Below, piece after piece: positions 8,687 through 17,584 of a stretch of 64,000 bases of DNA. Within the stretch, counting starts at the first letter, position 1. Every line of letters starts with the position of its first letter. The notes beneath the pieces are model-generated. The model searched no databases. It saw only the letters and a list, made by a program, of their open reading frames with translations, and was not told where the DNA came from. This DNA is from JAMXLO01 sp036265005 (lineage in GTDB: Bacteria > Pseudomonadota > Alphaproteobacteria > Acetobacterales > Acetobacteraceae), in the NCBI GenBank assembly GCA_036265005.1, contig DATAPW010000082.1, forward strand, positions 1-64,000, given 5' to 3'. The position numbers and the translations under genes are program-made.

Positions 8687-9676
8687 ATGAAGCGAGGCTC
8701 GGTACTTCGCCGTGTGCCCGCCTCGCTGTCGATGCGGTTGGTGGAGAGCAGCGGGAGCGAGGGCGATGTCTGCGTCTTTGAATTGTCGCCCGACGCTGCC
8801 GCTATCACCATTGAGGCTGTCACCGGGCGCGCCCTGCTGATCGCGCCGGGTGATCGGTTTCTCGGGACGGCGGGACATCGCGAATCGACGCGCTGGGTGG
8901 TGGGCATCATCCCGGAGGGCGGCCTGGTTCCCGGCAACGACTACTGGGTGCTGGCCGACTGCGGCGTGGTGGGCGAATTTCTCGGCGATTCTCCGCGCGA
9001 GAAAGGGCATCTCGGGCAGGCCCGGTTCCTCGGCACGATGCGTGACGTGCGCGATGCCACGCTGAACATCCGGCAGTTCGCGCTGCGCCCTGATTCGACC
9101 GCCGATCATGGCGCGCCGGCATTCCTGGTTGTCGGCACATCGTCTGAGGTCGGCAAGACGACAGCAGCGATCGGCGTCTTGCGTGCCCTCCGTCGCAGCG
9201 GCAGGACGCGCGTCCTGGCGCTGAAGGCCACTGGCACGTCGTCGGTCACCGAACTGCACAGTTACCAGGACTTTGGTGCCGCGCCGTGTCTTGACTGCGT
9301 GGATTTCGGGCTTCCCACCACCTATCCATCAGGCCGCGATCAAATCGGCGACCTTTTCGACACGATGCTGGACACGTGCGTGTCCACTCCCGCCGATGCA
9401 ATCCTGATCGAATGCGGCGGCGACATTCTCGGTGGGAATGTCCCGGCTTTCTTGCCCCGTCTGGTTGCTCGCAGGCCGGACGTGCGGGTCATTCTCGTGG
9501 CGTCAGACTCGCTGGCAGCACTTGGTGCCAAATCGGTGCTCGCCGAGCAGGGTCTGGCGGTGACATTGATCACGGGGCCTTGCACCGACACGCCGACGAT
9601 CGAGCAACGAACCGGCGATCTATGTGGGGTTCCGGCCATCAACTTCGCGAAGGGCGGCCCGGCAGTGCTATTCTGA
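8687..9676 (+). CDS. DUF1611-like P-loop NTPase-fold protein
   Basis: A 329-residue protein with two parts. Residues 1-145 form a beta-rich N-terminal domain. The rest is a P-loop domain with Walker A VVGTSSEVGKTT near 148-159 and an acidic segment, ILIECGGDILGG, near 239, resembling the dethiobiotin-synthetase/MobB class and the DUF1611 family. One DUF1611 branch (DgcN) has been linked to D-glutamate catabolism; this protein seems divergent from it. The ATG is 11 bases after the small upstream gene, with only a weak GAG as ribosome site, consistent with translational coupling. Its 3' end overlaps the converging methyltransferase gene by 9 bases. No epimerase or racemase gene is adjacent. Confidence 0.72.
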   Translation: MKRGSVLRRVPASLSMRLVESSGSEGDVCVFELSPDAAAITIEAVTGRALLIAPGDRFLGTAGHRESTRWVVGIIPEGGLVPGNDYWVLADCGVVGEFLGDSPREKGHLGQARFLGTMRDVRDATLNIRQFALRPDSTADHGAPAFLVVGTSSEVGKTTAAIGVLRALRRSGRTRVLALKATGTSSVTELHSYQDFGAAPCLDCVDFGLPTTYPSGRDQIGDLFDTMLDTCVSTPADAILIECGGDILGGNVPAFLPRLVARRPDVRVILVASDSLAALGAKSVLAEQGLAVTLITGPCTDTPTIEQRTGDLCGVPAINFAKGGPAVLF

Positions 9677-10324
9677 ACAAGCAACTGGCCGGAACGTGCC
9701 GCGGAGTGCCCAGAAATGGGTCAGTTGCAGGACTTCAACGTCTTCGCATGCCTGACCGACGCTGCATTGGAGCTCCTCTTCATCGGGATAGTTCTTGACG
9801 ACATCAAATCGTTCGCCGTTATCCAGCCAGCGTGTCTGGTAGGAATTTCCTGCCTCATCTTGCCGGCTGATCGGCATGCCAAAGTCCTTTACGTGGTTCT
9901 GGTCGATCATCAGCAGGGTTGCTGCGTGCTCCCGTAGACGCGAAGCGAAGTGGTACAGAAACCTGCTCCGATCCTGTTTGCGGACATGCGACCACCATAG
10001 ATGTGCCATCCCCACCTCGAATGTCCGGGAAAAATGCGGCAGACTCCAGCAATCCGCCTGAACCAGCGCAACGTGGGTGCCGAGATTGCGTGCCGCCGCG
10101 ATCGCGAGCATCTCGGGACTAATGTCGGTCGCGGTGATTGCGGTTGCCACCGGCGAAGCGACCGCGGTCCAGTAGCCGGTCCCTGCGGCCACTTCCAAAA
10201 TTGCCTTGCCGCACACCCGCTCCATAAGCCAGTCGTGCAGGACCGGCAGTTCGGATTGCCATGCAGCGGTCGCGTAAAGCGTGTCGTATTCCCTGGCGCG
10301 CTTGCGGTAGTAATCGGTCAGCAT
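9668..10324 (-). CDS. Class I SAM-dependent methyltransferase
   Basis: A 218-residue methyltransferase. Motif I is ILEVAAGTGYWT (residues 42-53), followed by the acidic motif II region ATDISPEMLAIA and a post-motif segment, VQADCWSLPHFS. It is of the UbiE/Methyltransf_11 type. The substrate cannot be deduced. The gene lies seven bases downstream of a zincin-like gene on the same strand, so those two form an operon. It converges with the P-loop gene, overlapping its last 9 bases. Confidence 0.83.
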   Translation of the reverse strand: MLTDYYRKRAREYDTLYATAAWQSELPVLHDWLMERVCGKAILEVAAGTGYWTAVASPVATAITATDISPEMLAIAAARNLGTHVALVQADCWSLPHFSRTFEVGMAHLWWSHVRKQDRSRFLYHFASRLREHAATLLMIDQNHVKDFGMPISRQDEAGNSYQTRWLDNGERFDVVKNYPDEEELQCSVGQACEDVEVLQLTHFWALRGTFRPVACSE

Positions 10325-10330
10325 TGCCGG

Positions 10331-11077
10331 CTAGTGGAACGCGGTCGAGCACATCCATTCCGACCGAGGCCGTTGCCGGCGTACCCGGCGCGAGGAAACC
10401 CGTCCAGCCACGGATGCTCGCGGCGGCTTCCCGGAATGACCGGTGGCAGCGGCCAGATGCTGCCAGCCGGACGTGCCATTCACGTCGAACGCGCTGATGT
10501 AGCCGGCCGGAAGAATGGCCGGCACCGGCGCCGTCAGTTTGCCCTGATGGTCGAATTGCGCGCTGCCCGCGGGACGAAACGTCTGGAAATATGCCGGGTA
10601 GACGAAGTCGCACACCTTGATCCCGTCGATGGTGTAGGCGTAGGCATCGTCCTCGCAGGGATCGCATACCTCGTAGGCGTAGAGCTTGCTGTCACCATGG
10701 TCCGAATGGACGAAGACGGTCAGGTTGACGTCGGGGTTGACCAGCATTTCCAGCAATTCATGGCTCGCGGTCACCGTCCATTCATAGCCATAGCGCTTGT
10801 CGGTACCGGCGAACGACTTGCCGACCGGCAGACCGTCCGGAGTGAGGTCGTGATGGCCGAGGACGCCAGCGCGATCGGTATTATCGAGGATGCTGAGCCA
10901 CCACGTTCCAGCTGCCGGTTTCTCCCCTTTTGCGACGAAGGTCAGTTTCGCATCGATGCGCCAGGCCGGGGCGAAGTCGCGCGAAACCTGTATTTGCAGC
11001 GCATCGGTGAGAGCGCGGCATTCAGCATCGCTGACCGCATCGCTGGCGTTGATCACCGAGACAGCGATAGCTTCCAT
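10331..11077 (-). CDS. Conserved zincin-like hypothetical protein with HELLE motif
   Basis: A 248-residue protein with the stretch TVTASHELLEMLVNPDVN near the middle. HELLE resembles but does not match the HExxH of zinc metalloproteases. A conserved acidic/Cys segment follows, YEVCDPCEDDAYAY, and then a C-terminal block, ISAFDVNGTSGWQ. Relatives are generally annotated as hypothetical. The last 35 residues are Arg/Ser-rich. There is no signal peptide. The start has GGAG eight bases upstream. Located just upstream of the methyltransferase in one unit and divergent from an NF038122-type metalloprotease gene, which may reflect related substrates or secretion (inference). Confidence 0.65.
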   Translation of the reverse strand: MEAIAVSVINASDAVSDAECRALTDALQIQVSRDFAPAWRIDAKLTFVAKGEKPAAGTWWLSILDNTDRAGVLGHHDLTPDGLPVGKSFAGTDKRYGYEWTVTASHELLEMLVNPDVNLTVFVHSDHGDSKLYAYEVCDPCEDDAYAYTIDGIKVCDFVYPAYFQTFRPAGSAQFDHQGKLTAPVPAILPAGYISAFDVNGTSGWQHLAAATGHSGKPPRASVAGRVSSRRVRRQRPRSEWMCSTAFH

Positions 11078-11319
11078 CGTTTCGCTCCAGTTGGTTGGTC
11101 TGATCGGCGCGGATGCGGCATGGCGCAGCAGCAGCCATCAATGCCGCAGTAACGTTCCTGGTCAACGACTTTTTCCGCCAAGGCTGCGGCGTGCACGGCT
11201 GCACGGAGGTTCATTTCCCAGAAAAGCTGTTCTCTTTGAGAGTCGAAGTATAGAACATGCTGAGGAAGTCAGGTTGTTGTACCGAGGCGCCAGAGACATT
11301 ACAAATGTAAAGGTGACAT

Positions 11320-12465
11320 ATGGCCATACTGAATTTGGTATTCGACGGCTCCGTGAATTCAGCTCCGGCCGGATTTACTGATGCGCTTAATACAGCGGCG
11401 CAGATCGTTGGTTCGCAAATTCAGGACCCGATCAGTATCACGATCAATGTCGGGTATGGCGAAATCAACGGTGTACCAATTACCGGCAATACATTGGCGG
11501 AGGGTTCTGCTTACGGGCTGTTCGTGCCTTATGGTCAACTCGTATCCGACCTCCAGAACTCTTCCAATACCAGCCAGGATTATCAGAACTTTCTGGCCAA
11601 TCTTCCTGCCACCGACCCGAGCAATGGCGGGCAATGGCTCCTGAGCAATGCCGAGGCTTACGCATTGGGAGCCAGTTTCACCCCAGCCAACGGCCTGCCG
11701 GATGGCTACGCAGGTTTTAGCGACCTGTTCAGCAATAGCTACGATCAGAGCAATATCGCTTCCGGGACCTATGATCTGGTCGGGATCGGCGAGCACGAGC
11801 TGACGCATGCTCTAGGGAGAATCGCTCCGCCGGGCTACCTGACGCCATTCGATCTGGCCTCCTATGATCCCAATTCGGGCTTGCTTGATATCAACAACGG
11901 CCCGGTTGATCGCTATTTTTCGATCGACGGTGGTCAGACGAATCTGGCCGGGATCAATGGAAGTTCTGATCCTGCCGACCTGTCGGGCTCTGATGGGAAT
12001 GGCAATCCGATCAACGATCCGTTCAATGCCTTCATCAGCAGCGGCGTCGCCTATCAATGGACTGCGCTTGACAGCCAGATCATGGGGACGCTCGGCTTCA
12101 ACGTGCTCCCGAATGGCGGGAATTGTGGCGGTCCATGCAGCGACCCCGCCGGCAATGCCGCGATAACCCCCGCATCGCTTGCCGGCGATACCAGACAGGC
12201 CTTCCTGCGTCCTGCGTCCGACCGGGGTGGAAACGCAGGCCTGCCGGCAGCCGATCCAGTCAATGCGCTTCCGCTGGCAGCCGATGTTGCTCAGTCTGGG
12301 ATGCCTGCGTCGCTCGACCTGAGCGATCTGGCGTCGCTGCCCGCGACCTCTGGATTCCACCGTGGCATCGACGGCGGCAGTGTCGACCGGCCCCAATACC
12401 ACGCTGCTGGTGCAGCCATGGCTGATCCGCACGGGTGGGGATTTGCTGCGGCCGATCACGGCTAG
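11320..12465 (+). CDS. NF038122-family metalloprotease
   Basis: A 381-residue protein. It starts MAILNLVFDGSVNSAPAGF without a Sec signal, in the manner of proteins exported by type I systems or released otherwise. The zinc-binding HExxH is HELTHALGR at about residue 158, in the family's GIGEHELTHALGR setting, followed by a Gly/Asp/Asn-rich region (DPADLSGSDGNGNPIND) that may bind calcium. The C-terminal 110 residues are low-complexity and Ala/Gly-rich. The ATG follows AAGGTGA. No ABC/HlyD export pair is in the immediate neighbourhood. The base composition around the 5' end is visibly more AT-rich than the flanks. Confidence 0.78.
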   Translation: MAILNLVFDGSVNSAPAGFTDALNTAAQIVGSQIQDPISITINVGYGEINGVPITGNTLAEGSAYGLFVPYGQLVSDLQNSSNTSQDYQNFLANLPATDPSNGGQWLLSNAEAYALGASFTPANGLPDGYAGFSDLFSNSYDQSNIASGTYDLVGIGEHELTHALGRIAPPGYLTPFDLASYDPNSGLLDINNGPVDRYFSIDGGQTNLAGINGSSDPADLSGSDGNGNPINDPFNAFISSGVAYQWTALDSQIMGTLGFNVLPNGGNCGGPCSDPAGNAAITPASLAGDTRQAFLRPASDRGGNAGLPAADPVNALPLAADVAQSGMPASLDLSDLASLPATSGFHRGIDGGSVDRPQYHAAGAAMADPHGWGFAAADHG

Positions 12466-12620
12466 TGGATGATCGTCCCTGGTGGAATCGATTGCGGATT
12501 CCCAGCAGGAATGGCCTGACGTCGCGCGCGGCGCGCGCTGAATACGCTGCCGGAAGTTGCCGGTTCTTGCTCCCCGACCGCCACTTCAGCTAGCCTTGCA
12601 GCCTGCCCGAGGGGGACCGC

Positions 12621-14669
12621 ATGCGTGCGTGGACCGTGGATGCGGACGACATTCAGGTTGCGGAGGATTTCAACGAATCCCTGCTGCACCGAACCCCTGA
12701 AATCGAAGGCTTTCTACGCTCGGACCGGGACGACAAATGCATCGTCATCGGCACCAAGGGATTCGGCAAGACTCTGCTGCTCAAAGCCAAGCGCATTCTC
12801 TACCAGCGTGAGGGGCGGGCCGCCTGCCTGCCCACCGGGGCCCTCCTCGACAAACCGATCGGCGACAAGATCTTCAGCAGGGAACTCCTAGCCTTTTTCG
12901 TCGTGTCTCCTCTTCCGTGGTCGAAAATCTGGCTCACAGCGATTTCTCTGGCGGTTCTGAAACACCTCGGCGCGGTGCGTGAACTCAATGTCGGTCCCGG
13001 CCTGGCCGGCCTCATTGCAGACGAACAGCTGCACGGCGTCATCGACCACTTCGTTCGACTTCTCGAGTTCACCCCGAGCGAACTCCAACGTTGCGGTACA
13101 GATACAGACGGCCATTTGGTGCCGCGCCTGCGCGCAGTCACCTCGCCGGTGGCCATCTTCATCGATGGCGTTGACGAGTACTTCAACAAGCATGTCGAAG
13201 GGCCGACGAGCCATCCGAGTGTTACCGGCGAGCTATCGCCGAACGTTTGGCACTTCGCGCAACTCGGCCTGGTGGAGGTCGTCTATCAGCTTCGTCGGAT
13301 CAATCATCATATCAAGGTATTTGCCGCCGTGCGCAAAGAGGCTTACGCGCGTCTTGCGAAGACGACCGTGATGGCCCAGCAGTACCGTGGCAGTGCTGTC
13401 GATATCGTGTACTCCGCCCAGAGCCTCCGCGAGATCTTTTTCAACAACGTGCGCCTGTTGAAGGGCGACATGATGGTGCTTCCGGAAAGGGTGCGCGCGG
13501 ATCCGATCGAGGCATTCCTGGGGCGGATGACGGTCATCGATGCATATACGCGCGAAGAAGAAGGAGCCTTTGAGTTCATCTGCCGGCACACTCTGCTCCG
13601 ACCGCGCGACCTGATGACCATTGGCGAGCGCCTGGCCGCACTCCGGCCATATGAGCGGCAAAGCGAGATCCGCTTCAAGGAAGTCGTGCACCAGGCCGCC
13701 ACCGAAATCGCCTACGAGTATCTGGCCGAGATCGCTCCGCATATCGGGAACCTCGAGCTCGAACAGCTTCTGCGACGTCTTCCCGGTAATGTGCTGACGC
13801 GTGAGGAGATGGAGTCGCTCTTCTTCGAGCATAGCCTCGCGACGGGTGGCGAGGAGAAACACGTGTTCTGTGCGCTCTACCGGGTGGGCCTTCTTGGCTA
13901 CGTCCATTACGACCGCGTGCGTGGCGAGTGGGCACAGCGATTCCTGCGGCCTGGGGAGGCAACCCTCGAACCTGACGGGATGCTCCCTGAGGCCACCCAC
14001 TACCTGCTCCACCCGGTCTTGCACGACGTAATCGGACGGCTGAACATTGCCTATCTGCAGCGTGTCCACCGAACGAACATCGTCGGCTATGCTCGACCAT
14101 GGCGAGAGATGGAGAGTGCCGCCAGCCCCACGAGCGTCCATACATTTTGTGTGCTCAAGGGTGATGTGTACGGGTTTGGCCGGCTGATGCACGCCCGGGC
14201 CGATGCCCCAGTGCGGCAAGCATTGGAAGATGCCGTACGCCACTGGGCCCGCGGTGCAGCCGTCGCAGAGACCGGGTCTGGAGATTCCGTTCTCATCGCC
14301 CACGACGATCCGGTGGCTCTGGCGCAGACCGCTCGGCATATTATGGACGACGTGTATCAGGCGACCGGTCAGCCTCTTTTGCGCGTAGCCCTGCACTACG
14401 GCGAAGTGCAGATGCAGGCGGGCGCCGGAGATGCACCGCCAATTGTCGTTGGGGGAGACGCCGTCCTATGCGCGAGCCGGGTAGAGCCTCATGTGCTGCC
14501 CGGACAAATCTGGGCGACGGAGGAGTTCCGCCAGCAACTCGCGCAGCGGCCGTCCCTGTGGCGCACGACAGAGATGATGTCGCCGGACGGCAGTGATCGC
14601 TTCAACGTCAAGAAGCAAGGACGGGCGGAACCGGATCTGTGGGTCCGGCTTTATCGTCTTGAATTTTGA
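12621..14669 (+). CDS. P-loop ATPase (Sll1717-like) fused to class III cyclase-like domain
   Basis: A 682-residue protein. Residues 1-350 form an ATPase with Walker A GTKGFGKT (44-51) and Walker B VAIFIDGVDEYF near 180, as in the P-loop ATPase Sll1717 group. A winged-helix-like middle follows. The C-terminus from about 506 looks like a class III nucleotide cyclase: first metal Asp in LKGDVYGFGRL, second in GSGDSVLIA, the beta-strand LRVALHYGEVQ, and GGDAVLCASRVE. In the last motif the Arg is kept but the usual transition-state Asn is Leu, so activity is uncertain. Ribosome site GAGGGGG. It is monocistronic. A sensor or defence-type switch is possible, but not shown. Confidence 0.78.
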   Translation: MRAWTVDADDIQVAEDFNESLLHRTPEIEGFLRSDRDDKCIVIGTKGFGKTLLLKAKRILYQREGRAACLPTGALLDKPIGDKIFSRELLAFFVVSPLPWSKIWLTAISLAVLKHLGAVRELNVGPGLAGLIADEQLHGVIDHFVRLLEFTPSELQRCGTDTDGHLVPRLRAVTSPVAIFIDGVDEYFNKHVEGPTSHPSVTGELSPNVWHFAQLGLVEVVYQLRRINHHIKVFAAVRKEAYARLAKTTVMAQQYRGSAVDIVYSAQSLREIFFNNVRLLKGDMMVLPERVRADPIEAFLGRMTVIDAYTREEEGAFEFICRHTLLRPRDLMTIGERLAALRPYERQSEIRFKEVVHQAATEIAYEYLAEIAPHIGNLELEQLLRRLPGNVLTREEMESLFFEHSLATGGEEKHVFCALYRVGLLGYVHYDRVRGEWAQRFLRPGEATLEPDGMLPEATHYLLHPVLHDVIGRLNIAYLQRVHRTNIVGYARPWREMESAASPTSVHTFCVLKGDVYGFGRLMHARADAPVRQALEDAVRHWARGAAVAETGSGDSVLIAHDDPVALAQTARHIMDDVYQATGQPLLRVALHYGEVQMQAGAGDAPPIVVGGDAVLCASRVEPHVLPGQIWATEEFRQQLAQRPSLWRTTEMMSPDGSDRFNVKKQGRAEPDLWVRLYRLEF

Positions 14670-14816
14670 GTGTTTGATCCCGGTCTTTGATCGTGCGGTT
14701 GGCTGAATGCGCGACACACCACAGAACAGCGTCGTCCACGCGCTCCGCCCAATGGGGACGAGTCACGACGCCGGGCGCCGGCCCTGACTTAGTCCAAGTG
14801 GAGCGAGCCCAAAAAG

Positions 14817-14839
14817 AGCCCCGGCACAGGTCCGGGGCT
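14817..14839 (-). terminator. Intrinsic terminator for the leftward small exported-protein gene
   Basis: Stem AGCCCCGG / CCGGGGCT (8 bp) with a seven-base loop. Read leftward, it is followed by CTTTTTGGG. It is the second of two such hairpins downstream of the same gene. Confidence 0.62.
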
Positions 14840-14871
14840 GAGTTTCAGGAGAAAGTCATGGCGAAGCGCAA

Positions 14872-14897
14872 AAGGGGCCGGCATAAACCGGCCCCTT
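14872..14897 (-). terminator. Intrinsic terminator, 10-bp perfect stem
   Basis: AAGGGGCCGG and CCGGCCCCTT pair perfectly around a CATAAA loop. Read leftward, the stem is followed by a TTTTGCG tract. It lies 26 bases after the stop of the small exported-protein gene on the reverse strand. A tandem pair of hairpins suggests strong insulation of a well-transcribed small gene. Confidence 0.72.
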
Positions 14898-14922
14898 GCG
14901 CAAGGTTGCCGTAATGCGGTCG

Positions 14923-15180
14923 TTAGTTGTCGCCACCACCGAACTGATCAGGCGGGAACAGCCAGGTCCCGGTGGAATGGTGAGTTGTTGCGAGCACGTT
15001 GACGTTCGTAGCAGCCTGGTTCGTGGCCACTGCGCGTGGCGCCTGCTGCACCGGGGCAGTGGCGATCTCGCCCGGAAGCTCGGAGAAGAAGGTGTTGGCC
15101 TGAGGGCCCTGGCCGCCGGCATAGGCCGAACTGACACCAAGGCTGACGATAGCTGCTGCTGCAAGAATCATGGTCTTCAT
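14923..15180 (-). CDS. Small exported hypothetical protein
   Basis: An 85-residue protein with a clear Sec signal, MKTMILAAAAIVSLGVSSAYA, cleaved at SAYA-GG. The short mature part is rich in Ala, Gln, Thr and Asn and ends FPPDQFGGGDN. It has no Cys and no domain I can name. The ATG has AGGAG eight bases before it; a GTG three codons upstream sits inside that ribosome site and is rejected. The good ribosome site and double terminator suggest an abundant periplasmic or secreted small protein. Confidence 0.75.
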   Translation of the reverse strand: MKTMILAAAAIVSLGVSSAYAGGQGPQANTFFSELPGEIATAPVQQAPRAVATNQAATNVNVLATTHHSTGTWLFPPDQFGGGDN

Positions 15181-15668
15181 TGTATCCACTCCTGGTTAAG
15201 GCCCTGTTGTTGGGTGGGCCTTGTTCTGTTGCATCGCACCATTTGCGATGCCGCGGAGATGGGGCTTCGCGCCGAGGGGTCATCCGGGGGCTCGCGAATA
15301 GGACCATGCGGCATAATCATGGGAAGCAGGTTGCGGCGCGGCTCGACCCCACCGGGACGTCAAGCGCATGCCGTGCCATATCGAACGGTTATACCCGCCG
15401 TAAAGAAGCTGATCCGGGCACCCATGCTCGTGTCGACGCATCTGTGGCGGTTCGGCGAACGATTTGCGCCCGAGCTTAAGGGTCGGCTCCCCGAGATCGC
15501 CTACTACGCGATGGATAACCAATTCACGGACTTCGTAGCGGAAGCCGAATTCGATCGGGTCGTCGATCCGGGTAAGGTGGTGCGGCCCTGTGTGGCGGCG
15601 GCGCCGGTGGGTTGCGGCCTGAGAGCTGGAGCATCGGCGTCGACGCGCCTGGATCGGGAGAGGCTGGC
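15181..15668. other. 488-base region with a possible gene fragment
   Basis: The left part is the upstream region of the leftward exported-protein gene. Between about 15410 and 15600 the forward strand encodes protein-like text (MLVSTHLWRFGERFAPEL, then RLPEIAYYAMDNQFTDFV and FDRVVDPGKVVR) with no start or ribosome site of its own. It looks like the C-terminal piece of an unidentified gene. I cannot name its family. Confidence 0.4.
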
Positions 15669-16949
15669 ATGATGTCCGACGAGCGTTGCAATCTTGTCCT
15701 GGCGTTTGCGCGGACACTGTTCGTCAATGGACAGGCCACGGATCAGACAGTGGTCGCCGCGGGGCGGTTCGCTCGTGCGGTCGGATTGCGCGCGAACGTC
15801 ACGGCACGCTGGGGCGAACTGATACTGCGCTCTGACGGCAGTGATCGCGCCGTGCTCTGCCAAATAGCGGCGGATCCCGCCGGCGTGGACATGGATCGTG
15901 TCGCCGCGACGATGCAAGCGATAGCGGATGTGGAATCCGGCCGCCTGGCGCCGGAAGCGGCGATGACGGCGATCGAGACGATCTCGCGGGCGCCGCCGGC
16001 TCCGACATGGCTGTTCGCGCTTGCGGCAGCGGCGGGCGCCGTGGCGCTATCGGTCATTTTTGGCGTTGGCCATATCGTCCCGGTAGTCCTGATATTCGCC
16101 AGCGCCGGTGGGGGTGCCGTGCTGCGCCGCACTGTCGCCCGGTTGAGCGACAACGGTTTCATTCAGCCATTGTCCGCAGCGATTCTCGCCGGTGTCATCG
16201 GGGCGCTGGCGGTTCGGTTCGATCTGAGTAACTCGCTGCGCCTCGTCGCAGTCTGTCCATGCATGGTTCTGGTGCCGGGGCCGCACTTCCTGAACGCGGC
16301 GCTGGATCTGATCCGCGGCCGTATCCACCTGGGGGGCGCCCGATTGCTCTACGCCGGCCTCATCGTCGTCGCGATCTCGATCGGCTTGCTGCTCGGCCTG
16401 GCGCTGCTCGGTGTCACCCTGCCGGTCGATCCGCCGGGACGGGCGGTCCCCCTGTGGCAGGACATCATTGCGGCTGGCGTCGCGGTCGCCTGCTACAGCG
16501 TTTTTTTCTCGACGCCGCTCATCATGCTGCCCTGGCCGGTGGCAGTCGGCATGCTGGCACATGCGCTGCGGTGGGTTACACTCACCGTATTTGGTTTCGG
16601 CGTCTCGGCAGGCGCCCTGGTCGCCTGCGTCGTCGTCGGATTGGTGCTCACCCCGGTTTCACGCCGCTCCCACATGCCATTTGCGGCCATCGGCTTCGCG
16701 GCCGTCGTGTCGATGATACCCGGTGTCTACCTGTTCAGAAGTTTGAGCGGGCTCATCCAGATCGCCGGCGGCGCGGAGCCGACGTTGTCTCTGGTCTACG
16801 GGACAATCGCCGACGGCGTGACCGCCTCGATCATCATTTTGGCGATGAGCCTGGGGCTCGTCGTTCCGAAGATGATCATCGACTATCTCGGCGACCGGTC
16901 GATATCGACAGAGGTCATGGCAGCGGCTCGACATGCGAAGGCTGGCTAG
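15669..16949 (+). CDS. ThrE-family threonine/serine exporter, two-domain fusion
   Basis: A 426-residue membrane protein. The cytosolic N-terminal part (residues 1-110) has VNGQATDQTVVAAGRFARAVG and REGL-like text typical of the ThrE/DUF1212 domain. About ten hydrophobic helices follow, in two five-helix halves: the ThrE part, with CPCMVLVPGPHFLNAALDL, and the ThrE_2 part, with SMIPGVYLFRSLSG. In many bacteria these are separate genes (YjjP/YjjB type); here they are fused, as in the corynebacterial exporter. Expected role is proton-driven export of Thr/Ser or related small acids. Two adjacent ATGs exist; the first, 10 bases after GGGAGAG, is used. Confidence 0.82.
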   Translation: MMSDERCNLVLAFARTLFVNGQATDQTVVAAGRFARAVGLRANVTARWGELILRSDGSDRAVLCQIAADPAGVDMDRVAATMQAIADVESGRLAPEAAMTAIETISRAPPAPTWLFALAAAAGAVALSVIFGVGHIVPVVLIFASAGGGAVLRRTVARLSDNGFIQPLSAAILAGVIGALAVRFDLSNSLRLVAVCPCMVLVPGPHFLNAALDLIRGRIHLGGARLLYAGLIVVAISIGLLLGLALLGVTLPVDPPGRAVPLWQDIIAAGVAVACYSVFFSTPLIMLPWPVAVGMLAHALRWVTLTVFGFGVSAGALVACVVVGLVLTPVSRRSHMPFAAIGFAAVVSMIPGVYLFRSLSGLIQIAGGAEPTLSLVYGTIADGVTASIIILAMSLGLVVPKMIIDYLGDRSISTEVMAAARHAKAG

Positions 16950-16981
16950 ACCGTTATCGGGCTGGCTGGAGTTCGACACCC

Positions 16982-17016
16982 CATTGTCATTGCGAGGAGC
17001 GCAGCGGCGCGGCAGC
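16982..17016. repeat. Possible dispersed intergenic repeat (GTCATTGCGAGGAGCG type)
   Basis: TGTCATTGCGAGGAGCGCAG followed by CGGCGCGGCAG matches the wording of a small dispersed repeat common between alphaproteobacterial genes, where it translates as CHCEERS in one frame. Only one copy was noticed in this window, so the call rests on memory of the motif. Confidence 0.35.
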
Positions 17017-17207
17017 CCCGGTCAGGTTTGCGCGCGCACACATCAGCGGCTGATCGTGCAGATGCTCAGATGCGTCACCGCGGTAATGCGCGAAGTCACT
17101 CGTTGGCGGCGATGCTCTGGGGGATGCGCCAACCGTCCTGGTGGAACTTGGACATGACCTCTCACAATCAAGATGGAACGCTTCGGACCCTCGTTAGGAA
17201 AGGCGCC

Positions 17208-17474
17208 ATGACAGAGCGAGACCCGGACTTTGTCTTGGACGGCAATGCTGCGGCAGGTCTGCTGCAGGAAATCTTCGTTCCTGAAATTACGGCGGCGCAA
17301 ATTCAATGCACGGGGCGCGGCGCCACCAGAGCGGTCGGCGCTCTGTGTCTGTATGCGGCTCCGATGGGAGCGGTCCCCAGGTGTACCGTTTGTGATGAAG
17401 TCCTCCCGCGAACGGTGCACACGCCGCATGGCCGCTGGCTTGAAATGATCGCCGCTCGCTACCTGATATTTTAA
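17208..17474 (+). CDS. DUF6510 family protein with an incomplete zinc-ribbon motif
   Basis: An 88-residue protein that follows the DUF6510 plan: LDGNAAAGLLQEIFVPEIT at the N-terminus, a zinc-ribbon middle and a C-terminal LPRTVHTPHGRWLEM. The family usually has two CxxC pairs. The second is present (RCTVC), but the first reads CTGRG where CxxCG is usual, so one Cys is Arg. Metal binding may be lost. ATG follows AGGAAAGG. The family has no known function and often lies near redox or cupin genes; here CopC and pirin genes follow. Confidence 0.72.
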   Translation: MTERDPDFVLDGNAAAGLLQEIFVPEITAAQIQCTGRGATRAVGALCLYAAPMGAVPRCTVCDEVLPRTVHTPHGRWLEMIAARYLIF

Positions 17475-17584
17475 TTGCTGGCGATGCCACATGGCATCCT
17501 TGCCGAACCCATCTCCAAGGTGCGCACACCGAGCGCTATGTTCAGCCGCCAGCCTAGTACGGGGGAAGTCATGTCTACGCGTGT

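Noticed and set aside
14858..14914. 18-codon peptide (MAKRKRGRHK...) with AGGAGA upstream
   Set aside because: Its body is the 10-bp terminator stem of the opposite-strand gene; coding potential is a by-product.
17090..17160. Reverse-strand peptide SKFHQDGWRIPQSIAANE
   Set aside because: Could be a gene tail, but only 19 codons between stops and no recognised family.
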